From assembly GCA_001792895.1 (NCBI GenBank), contig MARA01000002.1:1984001-2048000 (forward strand): DNA of 64,000 bases, read 5' to 3'. Positions within the stretch are counted from its first letter, which is position 1; each line of letters begins with the position of its first letter. This stretch comes from Lentinus brumalis. Taxonomy: Eukaryota > Basidiomycota > Agaricomycetes > Polyporales > Polyporaceae. Below are positions 41,450-54,215 of the stretch, piece after piece. The translations under genes were made by a program, and so were the position numbers. Under the pieces are notes generated by a model. It was not told the origin of the DNA and made no database searches. It was given only the letters and a program-made list of their open reading frames with translations.

Positions 41450-43528
41450 TGGCGGACATGGACGGTTCATTGCACCTCGCACCATGTATCATTAGTTTCA
41501 CACCATCAAGTTGTTGTACAGTATGAATGCATTGCGGACGGTTCCGTCACATACCCGTCTCCGGACACTAATGAAAGGGGATAACGCGTCGCTTCGCCTG
41601 ACGCCCTCCCCGCACACTTCGTTATGCCAGTGCCATGCCATGCACTTACTGCCCGGTCTTACGACAGCCGGCGTCACATCCAGCTTGCCCGCCGATCCTC
41701 GCAGCGTCGGACACAGGTCTCCCTACCGACAGGCTGACATAGAATCATCTGGTGCGTTCGAACTTCGATGGACTCGTGTGTTACTGCATTGCCAGATCGC
41801 CGAGCGTAGACGTACCGGTACCTATTCGAGCCACTGGAGCAGTCGATCAGCTGTCCTTTGATCACAGAGGCGCATCGAATGCCATATGCTTCGCATGGTG
41901 CGCGGGAAGATGTACATCTTCTCGTTCCCCGGTCGCGGGCCACATTCCGGAACCTTATATAGGTCGAATCGACTCCAGGGCTCATGCGGAGACGTCTCCA
42001 GGGCGGCGACACATGCTACAATACAGGGTCAGGAGATAAGTATCCACGTCTGAGCCTATGATTGACAGTCCTCTACAGCTGGCACGGATCACCTTGCATG
42101 CCACACGTCTCGTCGCTCACCCAGGAGCACCGTCGCGGCACCGAAGCGTTCCAGCACGGCGCATATTCAATATTCAATAGCCAGGCCGACCTCGGGGGCT
42201 ATCATACTCCATGACATCTGTCAGCCATGCATCGCCTCTACACAATATATATACACTCACCGCAGTGGTGGGACGTATTTGCTACGCAGAGCTAATCGCT
42301 GCGTGGACGGCGGCCCTCACGGAGTGACGGGTTCGTGATGAGGTCTGCGTGCGATACTGAGCCGCCTGCTCAGTCAGAGTAGCTGGACGACAGGCCCAGG
42401 GGGCGAATATAGGCGGGGCCAGCGCGCTGCGGCGGTACCGGATCCGACACGCATGTTGGTCGCCGGAATCGCGGGCAGGCGCGGGGAAAGAGCGAGCTTC
42501 GAGTGTCCGAATCATCCACTTTGGTGCTGAGACTCCTGAGATTGAAAACGGGGCCGAGGCAGAGAGACAAGCTTCAAGGGAGTCGGTGGATGTCGTCGCA
42601 ATGCAATGCGCGAAGTGAACGCCACTGGCTCGACGTCATGCGGGGGACCAGCTGGACGAGCGTTCGCGTTGTAGAGGAGCTGTGAAGGACCCTAAAGCCG
42701 TCAAGGAGTGCGTCAAGCATCTCCGTCCTGACGTCGAAGCTAGGAACGAACGGGAGCAGGATCCCAGGACTGGGGAGAAGACGACATGGGCAGTGCAGTG
42801 ATGGCGAGATGTTGAGAACCGAGTTTCAAGGGATGACCGGTGGGGCAGCGCGGCTGACAAAGTGGGATGCGGCAGCCTAGTTGGAGGAGAGACGCCTGTA
42901 CAAGGTTGCCCGGAGCGGGTTTCAGAATCACGGTGCGTGCCGTCGCTGTGAGAACGGGAGAAGGCGAAGAGCGGCAGCCGGAAGGAGGAAGAGCTGGTCT
43001 GACAAGCAGCTGCACTGGTGTGAGCTTCGCCAGGTTCTCTCCCGAGGAAGTGCCTTCCTGCCAAGACCTCGGCCACCCTGATGGCGGATATCCATGAGTT
43101 TCGGTGGCGTTTGCAAGTGGTTAATCATTTGGTGGCACGTACTCTACATCCGCGCATCGAAGCCATGCTTCTGACAGACGCTCGGACCGCCTCTGGATCT
43201 CGGGATGCTGGCGTCTCTGAGTTTAGCCAACGGAGCAAGGAACGTTAGCACATGGGGAGAATCGCGCCAAGCACGCTGCATACGTCCGTGGCGTGCGCGT
43301 TCTCAGCGCGGGCGAGAAGGGTAATTGCAGGTATGCCGCGACATGGGAGGAGGATGAGAAAGTGTGACCGGGTCAGTCACGGCGTTTAGGCTTCGGGCGT
43401 GCGAACTAGTAGCTCGTGGCGCCAGACGTGCAACGTCGCTTGCCCGCCACTGCATCCGCCATACTACTACCTAGTCTCAGCCGCTGCCCGGATTTACACA
43501 GGTCTGCGCGGTCTTGCCTCTGTCGAGC
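41450..43528. other. Intergenic, no supported gene
   Basis: About 2.1 kb between the NTF2-like gene and DSC2. Contains an A/T-rich patch (ATATATATACAC near 42245). No coherent frame, repeat or RNA gene found. Confidence 0.4.
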
Positions 43529-45234
43529 ATGTCGTTCGAGCACGCCTCGGTCACCAAAGGCATGTCAAAACGTGCCGGATGCGATGATTGTCTGACCGAA
43601 CTCTGTGTTCCAGGTTTGATGTTCGGCTTCGCGCTGAGCTCTATAGCAGCCGGAATATTCGACCTGAAACACTATCTCAACCTCCAGCTTGTACCACATA
43701 TCTCCAGACATCACCAGGTGGGTGCTAAGCGTGTCGTACTCCGTTATCTCATGCGCACTCAAGGACCTTTCGTTGTATAGTACTGGAGGTTATTGGTCCA
43801 CTGTTTGGCGTGCGCAAGCTCAAGCGACCTGCTTCTCACCGAACTGCTGCTGTACAATGTCGGCATACCAATAGAACGCGCCTTCGGCGGCGTGAAGTAC
43901 ACCGTGAGCATCTTCACTGAACAGCAGACCTCCAGCCTGACTCACCCTTACGAAACTGCCAGTCCTTCTTCGTCATCTCCGCTGTGACGACCATTCTGGC
44001 CTCCTTCCTGGCTCTTCTCGTCGCGCAGATTACACCTGTCACGAGGTCGTTGTTCAACAATATCCCATCCGGGCCGATTGCGATCATGTTCGCGGTCGTA
44101 TACCAGTATATGCGGCTGGTGCCTCCTGCATACCATTTCCGAGTCTTCGGAATCAGCATGAGTGACAAAATATGGGCATATGCTGTGGCCTTGCAGGTGG
44201 GTTGTCCTCCTTACTACGTTGAGCTCCTGGACGGCTGTCCCGGACGACGTGTTCAGAACGGACGTAATTGCTCTCATGTCCACCTGCCTAGGCCAAGACA
44301 TTTTCTCACTTCTATTGTAGCCGTCTCGTTCTTCAACTAATTGTGTCTTCGCATAGCTAGCGGTGGCACAATTCCCCGCCACTCTCCTACCGACTGCGAT
44401 CGGCCTCCTGGTAGGATATCTGTATCGGTCAGACTTCTTGCAGCTCAAAAGCTGGAGGATTTCTCCGAGGTGAGACGCCGTGGCGCTCCGCAGCTGCCGT
44501 TTGACTTACTCATCTACGGTGCACACTGCAGGGTTGTGAGATTTGCGGAAAACTGGATAGCTCCCCTCCTCGGAGAGGCAAAGCCGGTGCGGCGTACAAA
44601 CCGAGTCCTGCCCGAGCCTCGGCCCCTTGCGGGCTCCCGACGCCAGGCCGCGAACCTCAATGAAGATGAGGTGATCACGACTGCTCGGAGCTCTCAGCGC
44701 AGGCGGTCCACCGCTGGACGTACTGCACCCCCCGCTGCGTCTGCACCAGAAGCAAATACGGAAGCAGACGACACACACAACCATGCCGACGGTAATGGCA
44801 GCGGTATGGTTCGTCAATGGATGTCGGAGCTGGCGAGTGGGGTAAGGCCGGTTGCACCAGGCGGCGGAACGGTCAGGGCGCCGAGCGAGTCTGAAATTGC
44901 CGTCCTTACGGGTATGTTCCCGGACATCGATCGCGAAGTTGTACTTGGCGTACTGCAGAGGAGGTGAGTCCTCTTACTCAGCACTTGTGTGAACACATGC
45001 ATTTCCCCGGCTGGGTCCTTGTGCTCCAGAGGTTCGTGGTGGTTTGATTGTAGAGCGACATGTTCAGGTGTCAAGATACCTGCCTCGCCTCTTCATCGCT
45101 TCTCAACTTGTCGTCTTCTTCACATCTAAGCAAATTATCTTCGTTCGATCTGCTGCCATGCTGACGCTCTCTTCATTAGTCCCAACATAGAGGCGGCGGC
45201 AGAAACGTTGCTTACCGCGCATCCCACTTCATAG
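43529..45234 (+). CDS. DSC2: DSC2/UBAC2-like rhomboid pseudoprotease with UBA domain
   Basis: Multi-pass ER/Golgi membrane protein; in fungi Dsc2 is a subunit of the Dsc E3 ubiquitin ligase that processes SREBP and degrades orphan membrane proteins. Seven exons: 43529-43559, 43614-43717, 43781-43903, 43963-44196, 44357-44469, 44532-44963, 45180-45234; 363 aa with all phases consistent. The start is MSFEHASVTKGLMFGFALSS. Membrane segments include LMFGFALSSIAAGIF, SDLLLTELLLYNVGIP, SFFVISAVTTILASFLALLV, FAVVYQYMRLVPPAYHF and LAVAQFPATLLPTAIGLLVG. No rhomboid GxSG serine or catalytic His is visible, as expected for the pseudoprotease group. A disordered linker leads to a C-terminal UBA domain (SESEIAVLTGMFPDIDREVV, then LGVLQRRSPNIEAAAETLL). 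Intron 1 has a GC donor. Confidence 0.85.
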
Positions 45235-46485
45235 ACATTATGGTCTCGGCCGGTGGAGCTCCAGCATGTGGTCGCAATAGAAACCTTCGCGAGTCGCTTG
45301 CTCACCATCCAACCTGCCGGAAGGCAAGAATCCGCGTGCAGTCGACAGCGTCTTACTATCTGGTCGACTCGTCTGGTCCGCATCTTTCCCATTGTCCCTG
45401 AGGTCCGAGAACTGGGCAAACCGGTCAATTCAGTAGGCAAGTAGGTACGTCGGTATCGTTCAACCTCCGCTCGACGTCGACGTGCACGCCGCACTGCCGA
45501 GCGCAGCCATCCAAAGCACGCCAGGCGACGACCGTGTGCTTCGGGCTGCTGCATGGCTAGCGCGGCCGCTCCCCCGCTGTTGTCATATTCGGGAGCATAC
45601 GTGCGAGTTGCGGGAGCCGAGGAGTGCCTTCTGCCCTAGTATCACCAAACGCCTCACCCCGGGAATCTGGACAGTTGAGGTCCAAGCATAGCGACTGCCG
45701 TATTAGCCGATATGGGACTTTGCTTTGAATGGTTCACAGGCTTTCACAGGTTGCTCTCGTCCGGTAAGTGCGAGCCTAAGGCTTCGCATACATACCGAGT
45801 GCGCTTCTTCGGAGTTGCGTACCTGATGGCATCAGCGCTTGAAGCTGCAGATTTCAGAATAAAGCCGGGGAGGCCGCGTATCTCTTGAGAAGCACCAGGC
45901 CAGGGGAGGAGATGATGGACCTATCGCACTGCAGCGGTCCAGGGGTAAGGGACATCTGACTGGCGTATCTCCGGCAGTGCAGTGAGGCTGGCTATGTACT
46001 ACGCGACGGACCGCTGCGGTTCAGTACTTCTGTTTACTTGTCGTTGGTGCGAGAGCAGGGGCCCGGCGACAAACGTGGATCTCAGCGTAAAATATGCTCA
46101 CGTCCGCGTGAGAAGGCGGGTCCACGAGCCTCCACGAGCTCATCAAATCTGAACCGTCGGGTTCCTGGGTTCACAGGCTCAGGGTTGGCTTGAAGGAAAG
46201 GTCAACTCAGATGTGAGCTTTGATCTCGGTGTACATAGTAAGTACGGTCAGGTGAACGAGGCCCCGCACGCTCACAACCCCTTCAAACGCAGATCAGTCG
46301 ATATCAATCGCCTTTGCGGAAAGCTTGAGAGTAAAGATTCGGATAGTGTTTCTAGTCCCGATAGTGCAGCAAGAACAGATAGATACAACAACAAAGAGGT
46401 TCGTAAGTCACAGGTAGATCTCGTCCGTAGAAGTACAGACGTGGATTGTGTGCTACAGGTGTCGTCCATGGGCTGCGAATAATGA
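45235..46485. other. Intergenic: 3' sides of DSC2 and eIF3d
   Basis: About 1.25 kb between two converging genes; should hold both 3' UTRs. No further gene, repeat or RNA recognised. Confidence 0.4.
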
Positions 46486-48855
46486 TCAAACCTCGTCTTC
46501 GCCGTCGAATGGAGCATCCTCATCATCTTCTTCACCAGTGAAGGCGTTCGCAGGGACCGCATACAAGCGGAGTACGGGCTGTGGGGTGAGAGAATGGGAC
46601 AGGAGTCAGCAAGGGTTTCGTGATGCTGAAACCGGAAACGAAAGTGAGATAACGGATTGTAGTGAAAGACTCCCGCGAGTGCTTCGACCTGGTGGCGCGC
46701 AGATCATGGTCGCTAAACCATTTCCGTCCATCCGAACCACTGCCCGGTATGGTACAAATGAGGTACCAAGCAGTGATGCGGAAGATCACTGAGCATTGCA
46801 TTCAATGCGCGGAGGAAATCAATGTGCCCGCCGACAGACAGTGATGAGATGACGTGACCGCCAACAGACCGCAGACTTCAAGTGCCTCGTCACGCCACAC
46901 TGCCGTAACGATGGAGAGCAAAGACACGCAAAGTAGTGAACCAGGCCCAGAAGTATGCTCACCTTGTTCGGATCCTTCACGAGGACGTACTTGCCCTCAG
47001 GCTGCTTCATGCACAAGTCTGCGACCGTGCGAACAATACCCCATCCGTTGGCAAGCGATACATTGAGCTGAGAGGCGAAGTCCGCTGGCCGCGTCGAAGT
47101 GGTGCTCAGGACAACGTGGCGCGTGTTGTCGCGCGGGTTAACGCGGGATACCCATCTGAAAGAAGCGGCGAAAGTGAGTGGCCGGAGACAACTATATGCC
47201 AAAACAAAAGACGTACCCGATCTTCAAGGCGTCGGCGCCAGCCAGCACACTCTGAACCGTCCACTTGGCAAGCTTGCAGCTGTTGTTCTTCATCTCGGTC
47301 GCAACAACAGCGCCTCGCTGCGAGTCAAGCTTTGTGCGCCAGTCGGGCGCACCGCCAGCACCAGTCGCGCGGGAGTCGAATTCGTTCAGAGCGCGAATAG
47401 TTACGAGACCACGACCTTTGCGAGGGTCCTGACCGGGCAAGTATGCGTCGACCTCCGTACGAACACAGATCCGCACATCTTCATCATCGGTAATGCCCAG
47501 ATCAAAGACACGGTAGCGATAACCACATGACGCCAGAGGCTCCGTTTCGTCAGGGCCATAGAAGGGGTTCGGCTTGGAGAAGTCTATGGCCGGAGGAGGA
47601 GGTGTCTCAATGACTGTCTGGAACGCGAAGTTTTGGTTGATGTAGGTTGCTTCGAGGGACAAGGAGGTAGCAGAGTTGATCGATGGCGTCTCTGGTACAA
47701 CAACCTTCTCGTTGGGGTTATTCGGGTTGACAGCAGTAGGGTCTTGAGGGGGATCGGCCGCGTTCTCATTGACGGTGACGGTGTCGAAAGGTCCTCCGTC
47801 GCGCTTGTCGAAGAACAGCTTATTCCCCTCGCGCACAACCACGATGTCCCACGGGTATACCGATCTAGGAGCGGTCATGAGCACACTCAAGATGACATCC
47901 GTGGTGTAGATCGTCGCCGTATCCCTGGAAGCCATCTGTACATGGGCTCAGTGGTCCAGTTGATAATTGCAAAGACAGCGGAATATTGCTCACCTCTTGA
48001 ATGACCGGGTCATCCGATGTCGTCGGGTTATACTTGATACGGTCGAGCAATTGCAAAGGCTTTTCCGTCCTGGTGGTGATGCGATCGTATGACTTGTCGT
48101 AGGGATACACACGGCCGTACGTCTCGCTGCACGAAGCAGTCAATGAGGTATGTCAATCACGACGCGCCAAAATTGAACTCACAGATCTTCAGGCTCGTCG
48201 ACTTCAAGCCTGAGCTTGGCAAGACGATGAAACTCGATCTCCTCCAGCATGACCCATTCAGGCGAGATCGCAACTGAAGACTCTCGGGTGCGGCCGTTCT
48301 GCGTGGAGTGTCTCAGTATCCAATTCTGATGGGTTATGACCTGCGCACCTTCTCCCAATCTCTCCAGCCCCTCCTTCCGCCGCGCTGAGCACCTCCACCG
48401 CGTCCTCCGGAGAACCCTCCCCTGCCACCCCTCTGAGCACCGCCGCCTCTGCCGTATCCCGCACCACCACGACCGCGTGCCCCGCCCCTCGACATTGGCC
48501 CACCCCTACGGGCAGCACCGGCCTTGGTGTCCACAAGTGAGAAGCTCGACTCGTCCTCGGCGTGGAAGTAAGTGAATGCGCTCGCGGTTCCGCTCCCAAA
48601 CGCGGGCTGGCCGTCACGCCTACGCCCACCAGGTCCACCACCTCCACGACCTTGCGTGGAAGACAAGCCTAGGTTCGTCGGACGGTTGTCGCCAGAAATA
48701 TCATTCCAGTCCGCGAAACGGCCAAGCTTGTCAGATTTTGAGTACGGGGCGTACGGGATGTCCTTGAACTTGAATTGTGCGGGCACGCTAGACGATGACG
48801 GACCCCATCCGCCATCGGGATTGTCGTTAATCTGTGGCAGCGAGAAGGACGACAT
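46486..48855 (-). CDS. eif3d: Translation initiation factor 3 subunit d
   Basis: eIF3d (fission yeast Moe1), a peripheral eIF3 subunit; in other eukaryotes it can bind the mRNA 5' cap. Starts MSSFSLPQINDNPDGGWGPS at 48855. Exon 1 (48855-48349, 169 codons) has the family N-terminus (FKDIPYAPYSKSDKLGRFAD) and an RGG-rich tract (residues ~118-166). Later exons carry PEWVMLEEIEFHRLAKLRLE, YGRVYPYDKSYDRITTRTEK, MASRDTATIYTTDVILSVLM, YPWDIVVVREGNKLFFDKRD, TYINQNFAFQTVIE, YRYRVFDLGITDDEDVRICV and WRTKLDSQRGAVVATEMKNN. The last exons give VSRVNPRDNTRHVVLSTTST and end in an acidic tail, EDDEDAPFDGEDEV, at TGA 46488-46486. At least five short introns. It shares a 143-bp divergent spacer with IST3. Confidence 0.92.
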
Positions 48856-48998
48856 CTTGCAGTCGATGTCGATGGGGGTGCAGACCAGGTTCAAAATTTC
48901 GTAAGCGCCCAAATTGGTCCATACAAGATAGACGCGCACGTGCCGGTGTCGGTGTGGCTCAGACGCATCTCAGCGCTCAGATCCCGACGCCGACGACC
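48856..48998. promoter_or_regulatory. Shared divergent promoter of eIF3d and IST3
   Basis: 143 bp between opposite start codons of a translation factor and a splicing factor. A CCAAAT-like sequence is present (about 48909) but no TATA box. Inferred from layout. Confidence 0.5.
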
Positions 48999-50145
48999 AT
49001 GAAGTGAGTCCACCACGCATCGCGCGTACTCGTCAAATTGACGCGAAGTGTACAGCGTAGTCCGCGAAATCAACAAGATAAATGAGAAGGAGTTGGATTT
49101 GGGGATCAAGGGGTCGTGGCATGACGACTACAAGGGTGCGTCTCAGTGGTCTCTCGCGTGCATGCTCTTGTTGAGATCATTGTCTAGACTCTGCATACAT
49201 CTTCATCGGAGGGCTCCATAGGGACTTGACTGAGGGTGATGTTATCACAATATTCTCGCAGTGAGTACATTTAATCCTCTATCACCCTCCGTTACGGACC
49301 GAACCCCGCAGGTATGGCGAGGTCATGGATGTGAACCTTCCCCGCGACAAGGAGACGGGCAAGACCAAGGGTTTTGGCTTTCTAATGTATGAGGACCAAC
49401 GATCGACTATTCTCGCCGTAGACAATCTGAACGGGGCGCAGGTCCTAGACAGGACCCTCCGTGTCGATCATGTCAAGAATTATAAGCAACCCAAGACGAA
49501 GGGCGAGGATGGGGAATGGTTGGAGGCTGAGGATCAGAGCTTGAACGCGAAGCCGCCACTGATAACGGGTACGCTTTCTTTCACCAAAATTGTCGGCATG
49601 TCTGACATGTAGCGGGTTGGGCATCGACAGACGTAGCTGAGGCCTCGGAGTCGTCGGACTCCTCCGGCCCTGAGATCGACCCCGAAGACCCAATGCGAGA
49701 CTACCTCGTCGCCAAACGGAAGGAGGAGAAGGCATCTAAGAAAGGGAAGAAGTCCAAGTCCAAGCGGAAGCACAAGGATGAGACTCCGGAAGAGCGGCGG
49801 GCGCGGAAGGAGCGCAAGCGGCTTCGAAAGGACGGCAAGTCTGCCGGGATGAAGGCTGCGGAGGAGCTGCTCAAGTCGTTGGGCGGCGACATGGGTTCCG
49901 GGGTGCGGCGAAGAAGCGCATCTCCTAGGCGGTCACGCAGCAGAACTCCTACCGGCGACCGCGACAATGACGATCGTCGGAGCCGCTACTCACCCGCAAG
50001 AAAACGCAGTGGGTCTCGAGACCGTTCGCCCGCCGGACGACAGCGACGTCGCAGTCCTACTCCGCCGTTCCGCTCCCATGACGACCCAAGGCAGCGCCGT
50101 CGGGACAGCGGCACCCCTCCCAGGGTACGGAGAGGGTTCGACTGA
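48999..50145 (+). CDS. IST3: Ist3/Snu17/RBMX2-type RRM splicing factor
   Basis: Component of the RES complex that stabilises the activated spliceosome. Five exons: 48999-49003, 49056-49135, 49188-49260, 49312-49568 and 49613-50145; 315 aa and consistent phases. The first coding exon is only ATGAA; splicing yields the family N-terminus [20 protein letters not shown], then [18 protein letters not shown]. The RRM follows (RNP2 [11 protein letters not shown]1 KGFGFLMY; then [20 protein letters not shown] and NYKQPK). The C-terminal half is acidic Ser-rich and then strongly basic ([20 protein letters not shown]), with Arg/Ser repeats typical of splicing factors, ending RVRRGFD. Yeast Ist3 is shorter; animal RBMX2 has a similar long RS tail. 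Confidence 0.92.
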
Positions 50146-52364
50146 CGTTACTTGGCGGTGGTATGCATAGGTTCGTTGCCTTCTATCTTGTTCGGCCCTG
50201 TACCTTGAGATAGACTCACATGGATATTGCGTTGACTTCAGGCGTCTTCTTCCCTGAAATGTCCTTTCGTCTCCCCACGGCGTCGGCCCGCATGATACTG
50301 CTATCCCATCGGTGACATACCCTGTAACACTTCTCAAGCCAATTTCAACTGTGTGTCTCCGCGATCTAAGCGAACGCAGCACTGTCTTGAAACGGCTTCT
50401 GAAGAAACCGCCGCTTGTTCTGATGTACGTATGTACTGCCTTGCTTGAACGAATATACGCACTAGACTTGCACAGATACGGCGGGTGACAGACCGCTCTG
50501 ACATATTGTGGGAGAGGGCGCGCGTTTGATGGAGGGCGGGATCGTTCATTGGCCTCCATTCGCCGAGAAGGACCATACGGAGTCAGTTACCGTTCATCCT
50601 TCAGTGCTGACACCCACGGCAATCGCAGGACTTCCGTACACCGGGCGCTGGCAAGAGCGCGACCTCGACTTCCTTGCTACCCTCGAGATACCGTCTCCGA
50701 CACACATATTGGGCGTTCCATCCATTGTGATCGTCATCATGTACGGATAAGCATCCGGACGGACGAGAGGCCGGCGCGTTGAGTACCACCGACGAGGCAA
50801 TTTCAGCGAACACAGGCCGTGCAGAAGTGTCACTCAAGCTGTCGGCACATGCTGTAGAGCTTACTGTAAGTCTGCGCAGGTTGTCACACGGCTTCCATGG
50901 TTTGGCCTGATATTGTTCAATCAATACCATTCCTCCACAGTATTGCGGACCGCGGCAGGTACACGGGAGCAAGGGGCGGCGATTCAGGTCCTGTCGCGTC
51001 TCATACCGCCAGTTCGGGTTCAGCTGGGACTGAATATGCGACATGGTCAACGCCGGAGGCGATGCTGTGGGTGGTTCTTGCATTGCGCCTCCCGCTCTTG
51101 CATCACAGCGGATGACATAACCCTATCGCTGGGCCCGCAACTTGGTCCGAATTTCTCAAACTACGTATGCGGCATTCTAATATCTAAATGAACTGATGTT
51201 GATGGTGTCCAAACAGTGTGACAGCTTACACCGCCGCGAAAGCAAACACAGTTGCGCAGCCTTGACTGCAAGAGGCATGGTCAGATCCTCCTCTCTGACT
51301 GGCAACACCAAATATCACCGTGTGCAATCCGGACCGGACGAACAGTCTGTATTTGCGCATCTATGGGCCGCTTAATCTTCGCACAGATGCGTGGTGCACT
51401 CTCGCCTCCGGAAGCACGACGTCCTTCCTTTCCTTCGCGCTTCGACCAATCATGATGGAATCATCATTATGCACCGTCCAACTCAAGGCCGCGTGCAAGG
51501 CGAGAAGGCCCTTTCGCAGCGTCCATCTGTGGCGGAGTCGCTGGATCTTACGAGATCCCGCACGAAGGATGGCTCGGCGCCCACTCCCCAGATTGAACCG
51601 ACGCACGGGACGATCGCAAAATATAGGCGATCAGGACAGCGTACCCGAAGATTGCGCACTCCGCGCTGCTGTGGTTGAGCGGCTTTGACCTGTTCGATGG
51701 TGCGACGGTCTGCAGCCACGTTCTATGTGTAGCATCGGCTTGGGCTCAAGATGCGTCCGACCACGAGCGGAGCGCTTGGACGTTGCACCTGCTGTACCTT
51801 GGAGCTTACTCCGTAGTAACATAGAGATGAGCGGTCGTCGTACGGCGTCGGCGACAATGCACCCACCGATGTTTCCCACTGGTGTCTTGTTGCGGTCTCC
51901 AGGAACATCCATACAGGCGCCAGAAAGGACGGAGCATGTACATGTACGAGGTCGGCATGCATACAGCGCGCCGTGGGGGCCTATGGACATGGTGTTCCTC
52001 CCCACTGAATTGATCTGGATACGGCTTCCCACCGTTCGCGAATGGTTCCTTCCATCTTTGCCGACGAGCGATGCCAGCCAGGACCATGCTCATCCAAGAT
52101 TGCAATATTGAGAGCACACGAGCGATGTGAACAATTCTAGGTATAGGGTTGGTGATCACTACATAGCTGTCGCAGACATAATGTAATCTATCTAGCGTGA
52201 TGAATGATACAGCGGGTGTCTCTAGTGAAGTAGGTGTCTGTACTGAACTAAACTCCTCGACCATGCAGTAAACCAGGAGTAGTATTGTCCCGAGAAGAGA
52301 TGGAGAAACCAAAGAAATGAAACTAGCGTTCGAGCCGCAAAAACACATTCCAAGAAATTCGTGT
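50146..52364. other. Intergenic, no supported gene
   Basis: About 2.2 kb between converging IST3 and the beta-helix gene. Minus-strand pieces such as SAECAIFGYAVLIAYILRSS near 51640 look faintly membrane-like, but no exon chain could be built. No repeats or RNA genes seen. Confidence 0.4.
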
Positions 52365-54215
52365 TCAGTAGCGTCCCGTCGTCCTGGGTCTCTGCAGGGC
52401 CGATTTTCGGATGAAGTGGGTGAGAACCCCGATGGCAACAACACCGAGGATGACACCAATGGCGATGCCCGCCTTCGCGCCACCGGACAGGCCACCACCA
52501 GCAGACAACGATGATGAGGGACCTCCGCTACCGGTCGAGAACGGCGTCGGTGACGAACCGGACGACGATGGCGACGACAATGGGTTTCCACCGAACGGCC
52601 AGTAGTCGCCACCGTTTGGAGGCATGATGCAGGTGAGACTGTCCGCGTCCGAGATGACCTTGACGTCGCCCTGAATGTTCGAAAATTGCACCGTGTTCTG
52701 ATCCTGCACGAAGGCAGCGGGGTCCGGCACCGTGTCCGTCGTACTGCAGTTCGGTCCGCGGGAGCCAATGAAAGAGGTGTTGCCCACTAGCACGGTTCCC
52801 TGGACGGTGAAGTTCTGCGCAGACGAGATGGCTAACCCGTACCCGAAGGCACCGGTAAGCTGGTTGTTAAGGACTGTCCCTGACGAGCTGACGTTGTTGA
52901 AATATCGGTCTCCGAACCATGTCCGCGGGCCAATGGCGATACCAATCCTGCGAAGCGTCAGATCCAGCTCATACCCAGCAAAACATGTAGGGAACTGACT
53001 TGATGATAACATCCTCTTCGTTAGTGCCTTTCGTATCTCCGGCTTCCTCAACGTCGGTGGCGAAGCCCCCTTCGATGATGTTGTTCCGAACTATCGTGTT
53101 TGTGTAGTTTCCATTCCAAGGGTCGTAATCAACCATATTGATTCCGCCAAGGAGTACCATCTGTGGTATGTCAATCAGAGACCACTTCAGCACTGCGGTC
53201 GAGAAAACTTCAGACGCACGGTCTCCACCCAGATGGTGTTGTTTTCTACCACAGTCCCGGGTGCACCGAAGAGCACGATACCACCGTCCTGCAAAGAGAT
53301 GAGCGCTGCCTCGTGCACATCAAGGTGTTGCTTTACTCACGGTAGGATTGTTGACCATGTTGTTGCGGATGAGGCTGTTCTGGCAGCTAATGCTAATACC
53401 ATCCGCCCACTCCTGGAACCTGTCCGAACCGCACGGGCCAATATCATTGTTCTGCACCGTCACGTTGCTGCACGAGAACGCGCCCTCCGCGACGTGCAAG
53501 CACGACCAGCTGCGCGGGTCGTAGGACCGCACAAACTCAATAAGCTGATTCGAGTTCGAGCCCCCCATCTCGATGTTGGCGCCACCCGAGGTGGGAGACG
53601 CGCCACCCCGCGTCCCGTTGATCTACGTGAAACAGGGAGCTCAGAAGGTTGTGTCTGTGGGACTAGAAGCCTCAAAGCACGGAATGTGTTGCTCACCTGG
53701 ACATGGCGCAGCTTCACCCCGCTACAGTTCGCGCAGGTACCATCAACCGCCGTCGTGTGCCCTTGCCCGTTCGCTACCGGTCCAGAAACGACGAGAATCG
53801 CGCGGTCATCGCCTGCTGGGTATCCAACCGTGCTGATTTCTTGGTCTGGCGCAGCAAACAGGATGGGGGCCTGGATGAGGTACTGGGCACCGGGACATAA
53901 GGGGAGAGTGTATCCCGGCCCGGACGAATTGAGAAGCGTGTTCAAGCGGTCGGTTACTGTATTCGCAGGATCGGCGGGTTCGCAGTCTGCTCGGCCGTGC
54001 AGGGCTGCAGGTGACCTGTTCGCCCGACTCGTCTAGCATTCTCTGACGTCGTGCGATAATCAACGGAAATGTCCGTACCGAGAGAATAGCGGATGGTCGT
54101 GGTGTTCACCCAAGACATGTCTTCTGTGTGCATAGCTTGTAACGTGCCGTCCGTACGAGATGCCGGATAGTGTGGTCAAGAGAGCGAGTGTGTGAACGAG
54201 CGTGTGAAGGAGCAT
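52365..54215 (-). CDS. Secreted/surface right-handed beta-helix protein with C-terminal membrane anchor
   Basis: Pectate-lyase-like beta-helix protein, probably extracellular. Exon 1 (54215-54110) encodes a signal peptide, MLLHTLVHTLALLTTLSGIS, then YGRH...; after a GTGAAC...CTGCAG intron the next exon begins ALHGRADCEPADPANTVTDR in frame. The body carries repeated Asn/Val/Ile-rich coils: SCSNVTVQNNDIGPCG, ISISCQNSLIRNNMVNNPT, GGIVLFGAPGTVVENNTIWV, NYTNTIVRNNIIEGGF, SSGTVLNNQLTGAFGYGLAI, QGTVLVGNTSFIGSRGPNC. Many NxS/T glycosylation sites and paired Cys. A Ser/Pro/Gly linker then leads to one membrane helix (AGIAIGVILGVVAIGVLTHF) with a short basic tail, RKSALQRPRTTGRY. No catalytic lyase residues can be pointed to. 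It may be a wall-attached polysaccharide-binding or -cleaving protein. Confidence 0.82.

Noticed and set aside
51600..52140. Possible minus-strand membrane-protein gene
   Set aside because: Single hydrophobic stretch near 51640 without neighbouring exons in phase; not enough to call a gene.
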